A DNA stretch of 64,000 nucleotides from Pseudomonas sp. URIL14HWK12:I12 (GCF_003097135.1 NZ_QEQL01000002.1:124001-188000), one strand, 5' to 3'; counted from the stretch's first letter, positions 8,624 through 17,790 are shown. A program made the numbers and translations. The notes: generated by a model from the letters alone, not told the origin.

Positions 8624-9358
8624 ATGCGCGTGACTCGCCTTTTTGCCGCTGCTGCCTTGATGCTGGCCAGCAGCTTTGCCTTGGCCGACAATGCCGAGCA
8701 AGCCATCCGTAAAACCCTCGCCACCCTGCAACTGGACGTGCCCGTCGAAAGCGTGGCCCCCGCGCCGCTCAACGGCCTTTATGAGGTACGCCTGCAAGGC
8801 GGCCGAGTGCTGTACGCCAGTGCCGACGGCCAGTATGTGATGCAGGGCTACCTGTACCAGGTCCAGGGCGACAAGCCGGTCAACCTCACCGAGCGCGCCG
8901 AGCGTGCCGGCGTTGCCAAGCTGATCGGTGCCATCCCGCAGGACCAGATGGTGGTGTTCCCGGCTCAGGGTGGTAAGGCGAAATCGGTCATTACCGTGTT
9001 TACCGACACCACCTGCCCGTATTGCCAGAAACTGCACGCCGAGGTGCCAAAGCTCAATGCCATGGGCATCGAGGTGCGTTATCTCGCTTTCCCCCGGCAG
9101 GGCTTGAATTCGCCAGGCGATGAGCAGCTGCAGGCCGTTTGGTGCTCCAAGGATCGCCCCGCCTCATTGAGCAAGCTGATCAATGGCAAGAGCGTCGACG
9201 CACCCAAATGCGAGAACCCGGTGAGCAAGCAATTCGCCCTCGGCCAGCAGATCGGCATCAATGGTACGCCGGCGATCATTCTGGAAAATGGCCAGATGAT
9301 CCCGGGCTATCAGCCGGCAGCGCAGCTGGGCAAGCTGGCGCTCGACGCCAAGGGTTAA
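8624..9358 (+). CDS. dsbC: Thiol:disulfide interchange protein DsbC
   Basis: A 244-residue periplasmic disulfide isomerase. The ATG at 8624, after an AGGAG element, gives a clean signal peptide (MRVTRLFAAAALMLASSFALA, cleavage near residue 21). The N-terminal dimerisation domain spans about 25-85 and the thioredoxin domain carries CPYC at 131-134 (TTCPYCQK) with the cis-Pro loop INGTPAIIL. A second cysteine pair (VWCSK and APKCEN) matches the structural disulfide of E. coli DsbC. The order xerD-dsbC-hom resembles xerD-dsbC-recJ of enterobacteria. Confidence 0.96.
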   Translation: MRVTRLFAAAALMLASSFALADNAEQAIRKTLATLQLDVPVESVAPAPLNGLYEVRLQGGRVLYASADGQYVMQGYLYQVQGDKPVNLTERAERAGVAKLIGAIPQDQMVVFPAQGGKAKSVITVFTDTTCPYCQKLHAEVPKLNAMGIEVRYLAFPRQGLNSPGDEQLQAVWCSKDRPASLSKLINGKSVDAPKCENPVSKQFALGQQIGINGTPAIILENGQMIPGYQPAAQLGKLALDAKG

Positions 9359-9397
9359 TCGAATCAACAACGTCGCCCGAGGGGGTGGCGGTTTTCG

Positions 9398-9419
9398 CGG
9401 CCGGCCACAGTGCCGGTCG
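9398..9419 (+). terminator. Hairpin between dsbC and hom
   Basis: Eight-nt arms CGGCCGGC and GCCGGTCG (one G-U pair in RNA) with a 6-nt loop, followed by TTTC. A weak terminator or attenuator candidate 39 nt past dsbC. Confidence 0.35.
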
Positions 9420-9437
9420 TTTCATGGGGAGTTCAGA

Positions 9438-10742
9438 GTGAAACCGGTCAAAGTAGGGATCTGCGGGTTAGGTACCGTCGGTGGCGGCACCTTCAATGTA
9501 CTCAAGCGTAACGCCGAGGAGATTGCCCGCCGTGCCGGGCGTGGTATTGAAGTCGCCCAGATTGCGCTGCGCTCGCAAAACCCTCACTGCGACATTACCG
9601 GCACCGCCACCAGCTCCGACGTGTTCGCCGTGGCGAGCAACCCCGAGATCGACATCGTCATCGAGCTGATCGGTGGCTACACCATCGCCCGTGACCTGGT
9701 ACTGCAGGCCATCGACAACGGCAAGCATGTGGTCACGGCCAACAAGGCCCTGATCGCGGTACACGGCAATGAGATTTTCGCCCGCGCCCGTGCGAAGGGC
9801 GTGATCGTTGCGTTCGAAGCGGCCGTAGCCGGTGGCATCCCGGTGATCAAGGCGATCCGTGAAGGCCTGTCTGCAAACCGGATCAACTGGGTGGCCGGCA
9901 TCATCAACGGCACCGGCAACTTCATCCTCACCGAAATGCGTGAGAAGGGCCGTACCTTCCCCGATGTACTGGCCGAGGCTCAGGCACTTGGCTATGCAGA
10001 AGCCGACCCGACCTTCGACGTCGAAGGCATCGACGCGGCGCACAAGCTGACCATCCTGGCGTCCATTGCCTTCGGCATCCCGCTTCAGTTCGACAAAGCC
10101 TACACCGAGGGCATCACCCGTTTGACCACGGCTGACGTGAACTACGCAGAGGCGTTGGGTTACCGCATCAAGCACCTGGGTGTGGCGCGAAGCACCGCCG
10201 AAGGTATCGAGTTGCGCGTGCACCCGACGTTGATCCCGGCTGACCGCCTGATTGCCAACGTCAATGGCGTGATGAATGCGGTGATGGTCAACGGCGACGC
10301 CGTGGGCTCGACCCTGTACTACGGTGCCGGCGCGGGCATGGAGCCTACGGCCTCGGCGGTTGTGGCCGACCTGGTGGATGTGGTGCGCGCCATGACCAGC
10401 GACCCGGAAAACCGCGTGCCGCACCTGGCTTTCCAGCCCGACTCGCTGTCGGCGCACCCGATCCTGCCGATCGAGGCCTGCGAGAGCGCCTATTACTTGC
10501 GCATCCAGGCCAAGGATCACCCCGGCGTGCTCGCCCAGGTGGCAAGCATCTTGTCCGAGCGCGGTATCAACATCGAATCGATCATGCAGAAAGAAGCCGA
10601 GGAGCAGGACGGCCTGGTGCCGATCATTCTGCTGACCCATCGCGTGGTGGAGCGCCGCATCGACGACGCCATCGCTGCGCTGGAAGCCTTGGAAGGTGTG
10701 AACGACAAGGTCGTGCGCATCCGCGTCGAACAACTGAGCTAA
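9438..10742 (+). CDS. hom: Homoserine dehydrogenase
   Basis: The 434-residue enzyme reduces aspartate semialdehyde to homoserine with NAD(P)H, the branch point toward threonine and methionine. The start is a GTG at 9438. The dinucleotide motif GLGTVGGGTF is at the N-terminus, VVTANKALIA and AAVAGGIPVIK in the middle, and NGTGNFILTEM plus GYAEADPTFDVEG lead into the catalytic domain. A C-terminal ACT domain (about 350-430, YYLRIQAKDHPGVLAQVASIL) implies threonine feedback control. It is monofunctional, without an aspartokinase part. thrC follows at 42 nt. Confidence 0.97.
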   Translation: MKPVKVGICGLGTVGGGTFNVLKRNAEEIARRAGRGIEVAQIALRSQNPHCDITGTATSSDVFAVASNPEIDIVIELIGGYTIARDLVLQAIDNGKHVVTANKALIAVHGNEIFARARAKGVIVAFEAAVAGGIPVIKAIREGLSANRINWVAGIINGTGNFILTEMREKGRTFPDVLAEAQALGYAEADPTFDVEGIDAAHKLTILASIAFGIPLQFDKAYTEGITRLTTADVNYAEALGYRIKHLGVARSTAEGIELRVHPTLIPADRLIANVNGVMNAVMVNGDAVGSTLYYGAGAGMEPTASAVVADLVDVVRAMTSDPENRVPHLAFQPDSLSAHPILPIEACESAYYLRIQAKDHPGVLAQVASILSERGINIESIMQKEAEEQDGLVPIILLTHRVVERRIDDAIAALEALEGVNDKVVRIRVEQLS

Positions 10743-10784
10743 CCGGTGGCGGCTCGCCGAGCCGCCGTCCTGAAGGATGACACC

Positions 10785-12194
10785 ATGCGTTACATCAGCA
10801 CCCGCGGCAAAGCGCCGGCCCTGAACTTCGAAGATGTATTGCTGGCGGGCCTTGCCAGCGATGGCGGCCTTTACGTGCCGGAGAATCTGCCGCGTTTCAC
10901 CCAGGAGGAAATCGCTTCCTGGGCCGGCTTGCCTTATCACGAGCTTGCCTTCCGGGTAATGCGCCCGTTCGTTACCGGCAGCATCGCCGACGCCGATTTC
11001 AAGAAGATCCTGGAAGAAACCTACGGCCAGTTCGCCCATGCGGCCGTGGCGCCGCTGCGCCAACTGGGTGGCAACGAATGGGTGATGGAGCTGTTCCACG
11101 GCCCGACCCTGGCGTTCAAGGACTTCGCGCTTCAGCTGCTTGGCCGTCTGCTCGACCACATTCTGGCCAAACGCGACGAGCGCGTGGTGATCATCGGCGC
11201 AACAAGCGGTGATACCGGCTCGGCGGCAATCGAAGGCTGCCGCCGGTGCGACAATGTCGATATCTTCATTCTGCATCCGCACCAACGGGTGTCCGAAGTG
11301 CAGCGTCGGCAGATGACCACCATTTTCGGTGAAAACATTCACAACATTGCCATCGAAGGCAACTTCGACGATTGCCAGGAAATGGTCAAGGCGAGTTTCG
11401 CCGATCAGGGCTTCCTCAAGGGTACCCGGTTGGTGGCGGTCAACTCGATCAACTGGGCCCGGATCATGGCCCAGATCGTTTACTACTTCCACGCAGCCCT
11501 GCAGCTAGGCGGCCCAGCGCGCTCTGTGGCGTTTTCGGTGCCCACCGGTAACTTCGGCGACATCTTCGCAGGCTACCTGGCGCGCAACATGGGCTTGCCG
11601 ATCAGCCAACTGATCGTGGCAACCAACCGCAATGACATCCTGCACCGCTTCATGAGCGGCAACCAGTATGTGAAGGAAACCCTGCACCCGACCCTCTCGC
11701 CCTCGATGGATATCATGGTGTCGTCGAATTTCGAGCGGCTGCTGTTCGACCTGCATGGCCGCAACGGCGAGGTGCTTGCGCAACTGATGGCAAGCTTCAA
11801 GCTCGGTGGTGGTTTCAGCGTCGAGCCCGACCGCTGGACCGAAGCACGCAAGCTGTTCGATTCGCTGGCAGTCAGTGACGAGGCGACGTGCCAGACCATC
11901 GCCGACGTGTTCGCCACTACCGGTGAAGTGCTCGACCCGCACACCGCAATCGGCGTGAAGGCCGCCCGCGAATGCCGGCGCAGCCTCGACACCCCGATGG
12001 TAGTGCTGGGCACGGCGCACCCGGTAAAATTCCCCGAAGCGGTGGAAAAAGCCGGCGTTGCCCAGGCCATGGCCTTGCCCGCCCACTTAGCTGACCTGTT
12101 CGAGCGGCCCGAGCGCTGCACGGTGCTGGCCAACGACCTGGGCGCCGTGCAGGCCTTCGTTGCCGAGCATGGTAACCGGGGCAAACCGCTCTGA
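10785..12194 (+). CDS. thrC: Threonine synthase
   Basis: The 469-residue PLP enzyme turns O-phosphohomoserine into threonine. It opens MRYISTRGKAPALNFEDVLLAGLASDGGLYVP, with the PLP lysine in TLAFKDFALQLLG and the phosphate-binding loop GATSGDTGSAA. The VAFSVPTGNFGDIFAGYLA stretch is typical of the long bacterial form. The ATG at 10785 was preferred over a GTG 39 nt upstream because MRYISTRG is the conserved N-terminus. It is co-oriented with hom, so the threonine branch is probably one operon. Confidence 0.97.
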   Translation: MRYISTRGKAPALNFEDVLLAGLASDGGLYVPENLPRFTQEEIASWAGLPYHELAFRVMRPFVTGSIADADFKKILEETYGQFAHAAVAPLRQLGGNEWVMELFHGPTLAFKDFALQLLGRLLDHILAKRDERVVIIGATSGDTGSAAIEGCRRCDNVDIFILHPHQRVSEVQRRQMTTIFGENIHNIAIEGNFDDCQEMVKASFADQGFLKGTRLVAVNSINWARIMAQIVYYFHAALQLGGPARSVAFSVPTGNFGDIFAGYLARNMGLPISQLIVATNRNDILHRFMSGNQYVKETLHPTLSPSMDIMVSSNFERLLFDLHGRNGEVLAQLMASFKLGGGFSVEPDRWTEARKLFDSLAVSDEATCQTIADVFATTGEVLDPHTAIGVKAARECRRSLDTPMVVLGTAHPVKFPEAVEKAGVAQAMALPAHLADLFERPERCTVLANDLGAVQAFVAEHGNRGKPL

Positions 12195-12201
12195 TCCAGC
12201 C

Positions 12202-12228
12202 CTCGGAGCCGGGCAATCCGGCTTCGAG
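12202..12228 (+). terminator. Hairpin behind thrC
   Basis: Eleven-nt arms with one mismatch (CTCG-g-AGCCGG against CCGGCT-t-CGAG) and a 5-nt loop, 8 nt past the thrC stop. No T-run follows. Confidence 0.45.
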
Positions 12229-12332
12229 GCCTTCGGAAGCGTCTTACATCGTTTTAGGAAAGGTCTCATAGCTCGCACCTGCGTCGCCCCCTAAGGTAGC
12301 CGGCAGTTTCGCCACTGCTCGCTGGAGGCTGC

Positions 12333-12719
12333 ATGCATTCTCTCAATGTGCTTATCATCGAAGAGCACCCCGCCCAGGTACTTCACTTGCATCAGGCGCT
12401 CAACGCCTGCGGCGTCTTCAACGTGCGCGTGGCCGAGGGCGTTACGGCACTGGCTCAGGCGCTGAAAGGGGGCTGGGCGCCCGATATCGCCTTGGTCGAC
12501 AGCCGCTGCGACCGCACCCTGGTAGGCGCCCTGCTCGAATACCCGCCCCAAATGTCATTGATCGTGCGAGGCGAGGGCAGGGCGAGCCCTCTGGAGCTCA
12601 AGGCGCGTAAGGAGGGCATCCGTGTACTTGGCACCCTGCCGTTGCAGCCCGCCACTCGCCCGCTGCATGCGATGCTCGAGCATTATCGCCAAACTACCCC
12701 TCGAGCCCCCAAGGGCTGA
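12333..12719 (+). CDS. Small CheY-like pseudo-receiver protein
   Basis: A 128-residue single-domain protein that follows the receiver-domain pattern. The first strand LNVLIIEEHPAQVLHLHQAL has two Glu where receivers have the Asp pair. The third strand PDIALVDSRCDR places an Asp where the phosphorylated residue should be. The fourth strand (SLIVRGEG) lacks the Ser/Thr switch, and LGTLPLQP occupies the place of the conserved Lys-Pro, so the Lys is lost. It is therefore unlikely to be a normal phospho-switch. No kinase, output domain or other signalling gene is adjacent. The assignment is a fold inference from sequence pattern. Confidence 0.65.
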   Translation: MHSLNVLIIEEHPAQVLHLHQALNACGVFNVRVAEGVTALAQALKGGWAPDIALVDSRCDRTLVGALLEYPPQMSLIVRGEGRASPLELKARKEGIRVLGTLPLQPATRPLHAMLEHYRQTTPRAPKG

Positions 12720-12833
12720 CATATTCCAGTCACTTTCGCCAGCGATCCTCAAATGGCCACCTGCCAGCGAACTTTCAACCGCTGCCCAGGGTCATTGATT
12801 AGCGGCCATTCGCTCATTACAAGAGGGTGATAC

Positions 12834-13124
12834 ATGGAAACAATCAGCCAACTGCTTAGCGAAGCGCTGGCACCTTATCAGGTGGTCCTTTCGCCAGCCG
12901 GTCGTGAGGCCCATGTCATGTTGGTGGTCAGCGACCCATTGGGCTCCACGGTACTGGCTCGCGAGTTCCATCGCATTCAGCTCGAGGATACGCGCTCCCT
13001 GACCGACGTCGTCGATGGCCTGCACCGTGACCTGATGGTTGCCGAAGGGCGCCTCGAGCCTTCGATGATTGCTGCACTGCGCCATGCTGCCGCTCACCGC
13101 GGATATGCTGCGACCCTGCGCTAA
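12834..13124 (+). CDS. DUF3509 family protein
   Basis: A 96-residue soluble protein starting METISQLLSEALAPYQVVLSPAG, which I recognise as the DUF3509 family, largely confined to Pseudomonas. It has no signal peptide and no membrane segment. The C-terminal half is helical and charged (DVVDGLHRDLMVAEGRLEPSMIAALRHAAAHRGY). An Asn/Gly-free RBS-like GAGGGTG lies 8 nt before the ATG. Function is unknown. It has its own strong terminator downstream, suggesting independent transcription. Confidence 0.8.
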   Translation: METISQLLSEALAPYQVVLSPAGREAHVMLVVSDPLGSTVLAREFHRIQLEDTRSLTDVVDGLHRDLMVAEGRLEPSMIAALRHAAAHRGYAATLR

Positions 13125-13239
13125 ATCTCCCGGAACCTTCTCTTGCAGGCAGGTTCTCAATTTTCAAGGGCGTTGCCCTGGCATTGTGCTCCGGTGCCAG
13201 GGCTCACCTGGCAGGTGCCGAAGGTCGGCACTTGATTGA

Positions 13240-13276
13240 CCCCGCGCGGCCTTCCCCACCGCGCGGGGTTTCTTTT
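13240..13276 (+). terminator. Intrinsic terminator behind the DUF3509 gene
   Basis: Perfect 10-nt GC-rich arms (CCCCGCGCGG and CCGCGCGGGG) followed by TTTCTTTTT. It lies between convergent genes, 8 nt from the stop of the minus-strand neighbour. Confidence 0.88.
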
Positions 13277-13283
13277 TGCGGGT

Positions 13284-14159
13284 TCAGGGGTGGCTGTCTT
13301 CGTGCGCAAAAAATCGTTGGGCATCGGCCAAATAGCTGCTTTGCTGATCCCGCTGCAGCCATTGCGCGTAGAGAAGCGGCAATGAGCTTTGCCGCAGTAC
13401 GCGCAGCTGAGCATTGATCGATTTGATGGCGCTGTGGCCCTCGGGCGTATCGGAGCAAGCCACGTAGGTGAATTTGTAGCGGCTGTCGCCGCGGATAGGC
13501 AGGTAACGCAGGTTCGTGGGGTCGATGCCTTGTTGGGTTGCCAGGTAGCGTGCTTCTATCCAGTAACCCAGAAACGCGTGCAGCCGCCCCATTTGTTCCA
13601 TTTGCAGCAGGTTGCCCGTGGCGTCATTTCCGTAGTGAGGTACCAGCACCTGGGCAGGTGCATTTGCCAGCAGAGGGTCTATCGCTTCACCGTAGCTTCG
13701 GCCTGGGACCATCCCCACTTGTAGCGTGCCTGCGTTGATCAACGCAGCCAGGTCAATAGCGCCGTCCACCAGCCAGGGGGCGAACAGCTCCACGTCTTGA
13801 GCTCGCACGATAAGGCCGTTACTCAGGGTCGCGAAGGCGCGGATCGAGAATGTCGCGAAGCCCGCGCGCTCGGCTGTCCATAGCAGGGTTGGATCGCAGG
13901 TGAGGTGATTTTCCTTGAGCATCTGAATGCTCCGCGCGCGGTTCATGCGCACAAATTTGTGCTCGTATTCAGGCATGGCCTGGGTAAGCAGGGCGAGCAT
14001 CTGATCTACCGCCCCTTGGCCTTTCTGCGGGCCATCGAAGATCGTTAGCGGCGGAAGCTCGCGCATGGCCCACGTAAGGGTGGGCAGCGCCCATGCTGCC
14101 GGCACGGGGAAAAAACCCAGTAACGCCAGCGTACAGACGCAAGCCAACTTTGATTTCAT
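13284..14159 (-). CDS. Periplasmic solute-binding-like protein, TIGR02285-type
   Basis: A 291-residue exported protein with signal peptide MKSKLACVCTLALLGFFPVPAAWA (cleavage near residue 25). The mature part looks like a family 3 solute-binding fold: LTWAMRELPPLTIFDGPQKGQGAVDQMLALLTQAMPEYEHKF, then a hinge-like return, and a Cys near residue 235 (TYVACSDTPEGH). It resembles the TIGR02285 group, which is found alone without ABC transporter genes, as is the case here. Ligand unknown. It is divergent from yaeQ. Confidence 0.75.
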   Translation of the reverse strand: MKSKLACVCTLALLGFFPVPAAWALPTLTWAMRELPPLTIFDGPQKGQGAVDQMLALLTQAMPEYEHKFVRMNRARSIQMLKENHLTCDPTLLWTAERAGFATFSIRAFATLSNGLIVRAQDVELFAPWLVDGAIDLAALINAGTLQVGMVPGRSYGEAIDPLLANAPAQVLVPHYGNDATGNLLQMEQMGRLHAFLGYWIEARYLATQQGIDPTNLRYLPIRGDSRYKFTYVACSDTPEGHSAIKSINAQLRVLRQSSLPLLYAQWLQRDQQSSYLADAQRFFAHEDSHP

Positions 14160-14317
14160 ACCGCAATCACCTACTGAACGGACGCTGCCCAGGGCCCGAG
14201 GCAGACCGGCTGGGCCCGCGCCGAAGCCGTACCTTTTACCACAGCGGCCCTACCGCCAGGCAAGGCCCGCCTCCATGCGGTAGACTGTGCCCCCTTTTCG
14301 CCAGCAGAAGCGTGCCC

Positions 14318-14860
14318 ATGGCCCAGCCGTCGACCCCGTATAAATTCGAGCTCAACCTCACCGACATTGACCGAGGCGTCTACGAAAGCGTGCGCTCCAC
14401 CATCGCCCGCCATCCGTCGGAAACCGAGGAGCGAATGGCGGTGCGGTTGTTGGCCTATGCCCTCTGGTACAACGAGCAGCTGGCGTTCGGGCGCGGCCTT
14501 TCAGACGTAGACGAACCGGCCTTGTGGGAAAAAAGCCTGGATGACCGAGTGCTGCACTGGATCGAAGTCGGCCAGCCAGACCTCGATCGCCTTACCTGGT
14601 GCTCCCGGCGTACTGAACGCACCAGCCTGCTGGCCTATGGCAGCCTGCGCGTATGGCGCACCAAGGTGGCTGACGCGGCCCAGCACTTGAAGAACCTGAA
14701 TATCGCCGCCGTGCCCCAGGAAGCGCTTGAAGTGCTCGCCCAGGACATGCCGCGCACCATCAAGTGGGACGTCATGATCAGCGACGGCAACGTATTCGTG
14801 ACCGATGATCGGGGCCAGCACGAAGTGCAGCTCGAATGGTTGAAGGGGGAGCGTGGCTGA
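14318..14860 (+). CDS. yaeQ: YaeQ family protein
   Basis: A 180-residue protein of the YaeQ family, which has a PD-(D/E)XK nuclease-like fold; the E. coli member was first linked to RfaH-type suppression but its function is unresolved. Seen are YKFELNLTDIDRGVYE at the N-terminus, HPSETEERMAVRLLAYALW with the conserved acidic pair, and IEVGQPDLDRL. The ATG at 14318 gives the family's standard length. A TAGACT -10-like element is at 14281-14286. recJ begins 54 nt after the stop. Confidence 0.88.
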   Translation: MAQPSTPYKFELNLTDIDRGVYESVRSTIARHPSETEERMAVRLLAYALWYNEQLAFGRGLSDVDEPALWEKSLDDRVLHWIEVGQPDLDRLTWCSRRTERTSLLAYGSLRVWRTKVADAAQHLKNLNIAAVPQEALEVLAQDMPRTIKWDVMISDGNVFVTDDRGQHEVQLEWLKGERG

Positions 14861-14913
14861 GGCATGGTGGCGCCTGTTTTGTTACCGAATCTGTTGCCGG
14901 CCTGATTGCCCCT

Positions 14914-16623
14914 ATGCGTATCGAACTTCGCCCCGTGCCTGCCGAGTTGCCTTATCTGGGTGACTTGCCCCCGTTGTTGTCTCGGCTGTACGCCGCCCGT
15001 GGCGTGACCTGCGCCAGCGAGCTGGATAAAACCCTGGCACGGTTGATCCCCTACCAGCAGCTCAAGGGCATCGACGCAGCGGTAGACCTGCTGGTTACCG
15101 CCATCGAACAACGCCAACGCATCCTGATCGTGGGCGATTTCGACGCAGACGGCGCCACTGCCAGCAGCGTCGGCGTTCTAGGCCTGCGCTTGCTTGGCGC
15201 TGCGCACGTCGACTACCTGGTACCCAGCCGGTTCACCTTCGGCTATGGCCTTACGCCCGAAATCGTTGCGGTCGCCCTGGAGCGCCAACCGCAGTTGCTT
15301 ATCACGGTCGACAACGGCATCGCCAGCGTCGATGGTGTCGCGGCTGCAAAGGCAGCGGGGCTGAAGGTGCTGGTCACCGACCACCATTTGCCTGGCGAAG
15401 CCTTGCCGCAGGCCGACGCGATCGTCAACCCCAACCAGCCGGGTTGCGAGTTTCCCAGCAAGGCGCTGGCCGGGGTAGGGGTGATCTTCTATGTGCTGAT
15501 GGCGTTGCGCGCTCGCTTGCGTGACATGGGCCAGTACGCTACCCGGCCACAGCCGAACCTGGGCGAGCTGCTGGACTTGGTGGCGCTGGGCAGCGTGGCG
15601 GATGTCGTTCCCTTGGACGCCAACAACCGCATCCTGGTGCACCAAGGGCTCGAGCGTATTCGCGCGGGCCGCGCGCGCCCTGGCATCAAGGCGTTGCTGG
15701 AAGTGGCCCGGCGCGAGGCTGCACGCATCACCGCCACCGACCTGGGCTTCATCCTCGGCCCTCGCCTGAACGCCGCTGGCCGCCTGGACGACATGAGTTT
15801 GGGTATCGAGTGCTTGCTGTGTGAAGACCCGGCACTGGCCCGCGACATGGCCGCCGAGCTGGATGGCTTGAATCAGGACCGCAAGTCCATCGAGCAGAGC
15901 ATGCAGCGCGAAGCATTGGCTCAGCTCAAGGACCTCCCCGAGCAGGACATGCCCTTCGGCCTGTGCCTGTTCGACCCTGATTGGCACCAGGGCGTGATCG
16001 GCATCCTCGCCTCGCGCCTGAAGGAGCGCTACCACCGGCCGACCATTGCTTTCGCCGACGCCGGTGATGGTTCCCTGAAGGGGTCGGCGCGTTCGGTGCC
16101 CGGTTTTCATGTTCGCGATGCCCTGAGCGCGGTCGATGCCCTGCATCCCGGGCTTATGACCAAGTACGGCGGCCATGCCATGGCTGCCGGGCTGACGTTG
16201 CCCCAGGCAAATTTCCAGACCTTCTGCCAAGCGTTCGATGCTCAGGTCCGTGAGCAATTGGCCGAGGGTGACCTGACCGGTCGGCTTTACAGCGATGGCG
16301 TGCTGGCGGTTGAAGAGTTCCATGCCGACATGGCTCGGGCACTTCGCCATGCCGGCCCCTGGGGCCAGCATTTCCCGGAGCCGCAGTTTCATGGCGTATT
16401 CCAATTGGTCGACCAGCGCCTGGTAGGCGAGCGGCACTTGAAGGTCCAGCTCAAGAGTGAATGCGGCCGCGCCCGCCTGGACGGTATCTGCTTTGGCGTC
16501 GACCTGGATCTCTGGCCCAATGCTTCGGTGAAGTGGGTTGAGCTGGCCTACAAGCTCGATCTGAACGCCTTTCGGGGCGTGGAGTCGGTGCAACTGATGA
16601 TTTCCCATATGCAGCCACGCTGA
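14914..16623 (+). CDS. recJ: Single-stranded-DNA-specific exonuclease RecJ
   Basis: A 569-residue 5'-3' ssDNA exonuclease acting in RecF recombination, mismatch and base-excision repair. It belongs to the DHH superfamily: motif I VGDFDADGATASSVG, motif III VTDHHLPGE, the ALGSVADVVPLD stretch, and in the DHHA1 part GSARSVPGFHVRDAL with KYGGHAMAAGLTL. A C-terminal OB-like domain is present. The ATG at 14914 (MRIELRPVPAELPYL) gives the normal length. Confidence 0.96.
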   Translation: MRIELRPVPAELPYLGDLPPLLSRLYAARGVTCASELDKTLARLIPYQQLKGIDAAVDLLVTAIEQRQRILIVGDFDADGATASSVGVLGLRLLGAAHVDYLVPSRFTFGYGLTPEIVAVALERQPQLLITVDNGIASVDGVAAAKAAGLKVLVTDHHLPGEALPQADAIVNPNQPGCEFPSKALAGVGVIFYVLMALRARLRDMGQYATRPQPNLGELLDLVALGSVADVVPLDANNRILVHQGLERIRAGRARPGIKALLEVARREAARITATDLGFILGPRLNAAGRLDDMSLGIECLLCEDPALARDMAAELDGLNQDRKSIEQSMQREALAQLKDLPEQDMPFGLCLFDPDWHQGVIGILASRLKERYHRPTIAFADAGDGSLKGSARSVPGFHVRDALSAVDALHPGLMTKYGGHAMAAGLTLPQANFQTFCQAFDAQVREQLAEGDLTGRLYSDGVLAVEEFHADMARALRHAGPWGQHFPEPQFHGVFQLVDQRLVGERHLKVQLKSECGRARLDGICFGVDLDLWPNASVKWVELAYKLDLNAFRGVESVQLMISHMQPR

Positions 16624-16683
16624 CGGCGCAACTTTGAGGGCCAGTCTGGATCAACTGATTTCATACAGCCTGCGAGGTGCCCC

Positions 16684-17790
16684 ATGAGTCTGCTGCTCGA
16701 ACCGCTCACTCTGCGTGAGCTAACACTGCCCAACCGAATCGTCGTCTCCCCGATGTGCCAGTACTCCTCGGTCGACGGCTTGGCCAACGACTGGCACCTC
16801 GTGCACCTAGGTAGCCGCGCGGTGGGTGGTGCGGGCCTGGTGTTCACAGAAGCAACCGCAGTGACTGCCCGCGGCCGCATTACGCCCGAAGATCTCGGAT
16901 TGTGGGCCGACGAGCAAATCGAACCGCTGCAGCGCATTACCCGGTTCATCCGCGCCCAGGGCGCTGTTCCTGGCATCCAGCTCGCCCACGCCGGGCGTAA
17001 GGCGAGCACCTGGCGGCCCTGGATCGGGAAATCGGGCAGCGTGCCGGCCGAAGAGGGCGGGTGGGTGCCGGTAGGCCCTTCGGCCATCGCCTTCGACCCC
17101 AAGCATACGGTTCCTGAAACATTGACCGAAGGGCAAATTCAAGAAGTGATCCAGGCCTTCGTAGATGCTGCCCGGCGAGCCCTGGAAGCCAATTTCGAAG
17201 TGGTGGAGGTGCATGCTGCGCATGGTTACCTGCTGCATCAGTTTCTTTCACCGCTGAGCAACCGGCGCGATGACCAATACGGAGGCAGTTTCGAGAACCG
17301 CATCCGCCTGGTGTGCCAGGTCACTAAGGCAGTACGTGACGTATGGCCAGCGGCACTGCCGGTGTTTGTACGGGTCTCGGCCACCGACTGGGTCGAGGAT
17401 GGCTGGAACCCCGACGAAACGGTGGAGCTGTCGAGGCGCCTGCGTGACTTGGGTGCGGACCTGATCGACGTGTCCTCCGGCGGTACAGCGGCCAATGCCG
17501 AAATCCCCACCGGGCCGGGTTACCAAACCCCATTCGCCGCCAAGGTCAAGGAACAGGCGCAGATCGCTACCGGTACGGTAGGCATGATTACCGAACCTGC
17601 CCAGGCTGAGCACACGCTGCGCACCGGCCAGGCCGACCTCATCTTTTTAGCCCGCGAACTGTTGCGCGACCCTTATTGGCCGCTGCATGCCGACGATGAC
17701 CTGGGGGGGCGAAAGGCGGTGTGGCCCGCGCAATACCAGCGAGCAACGCACCGAGACCAGCCCATCCACGAGTCGGACCTGCGCGACTGA
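16684..17790 (+). CDS. NADH:flavin oxidoreductase, Old Yellow Enzyme family (YqjM/XenA-like)
   Basis: A 368-residue FMN TIM-barrel ene-reductase that reduces activated C=C bonds and often nitro compounds with NAD(P)H. It opens LTLRELTLPNRIVVSPMCQYSS; the Cys in SPMCQYS is the redox-tuning residue of the YqjM/XenA subclass. QLAHAGRKAS binds FMN, and HAAHGYLLHQFLSP carries the substrate-binding His pair. DQYGGSFENRIRL and the phosphate site near VGMITEP/LARELLRDP complete the family pattern. AAGGTGC lies upstream of the ATG. Which substrate is physiological is unknown. It may be functionally related to the flavin oxidase downstream, but a hairpin separates them. Confidence 0.93.
   Translation: MSLLLEPLTLRELTLPNRIVVSPMCQYSSVDGLANDWHLVHLGSRAVGGAGLVFTEATAVTARGRITPEDLGLWADEQIEPLQRITRFIRAQGAVPGIQLAHAGRKASTWRPWIGKSGSVPAEEGGWVPVGPSAIAFDPKHTVPETLTEGQIQEVIQAFVDAARRALEANFEVVEVHAAHGYLLHQFLSPLSNRRDDQYGGSFENRIRLVCQVTKAVRDVWPAALPVFVRVSATDWVEDGWNPDETVELSRRLRDLGADLIDVSSGGTAANAEIPTGPGYQTPFAAKVKEQAQIATGTVGMITEPAQAEHTLRTGQADLIFLARELLRDPYWPLHADDDLGGRKAVWPAQYQRATHRDQPIHESDLRD

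Noticed and set aside
9468..11492. A 674-codon open frame antisense to hom and thrC
   Set aside because: Both sense genes are unmistakable; the antisense frame has no plausible RBS and its composition follows third-position GC bias.
16684..17790. Calling the Old Yellow Enzyme XenA or XenB outright
   Set aside because: It belongs to the YqjM/XenA subclass, but identity to characterised XenA looks only moderate from what I recall, so the symbol was left blank.
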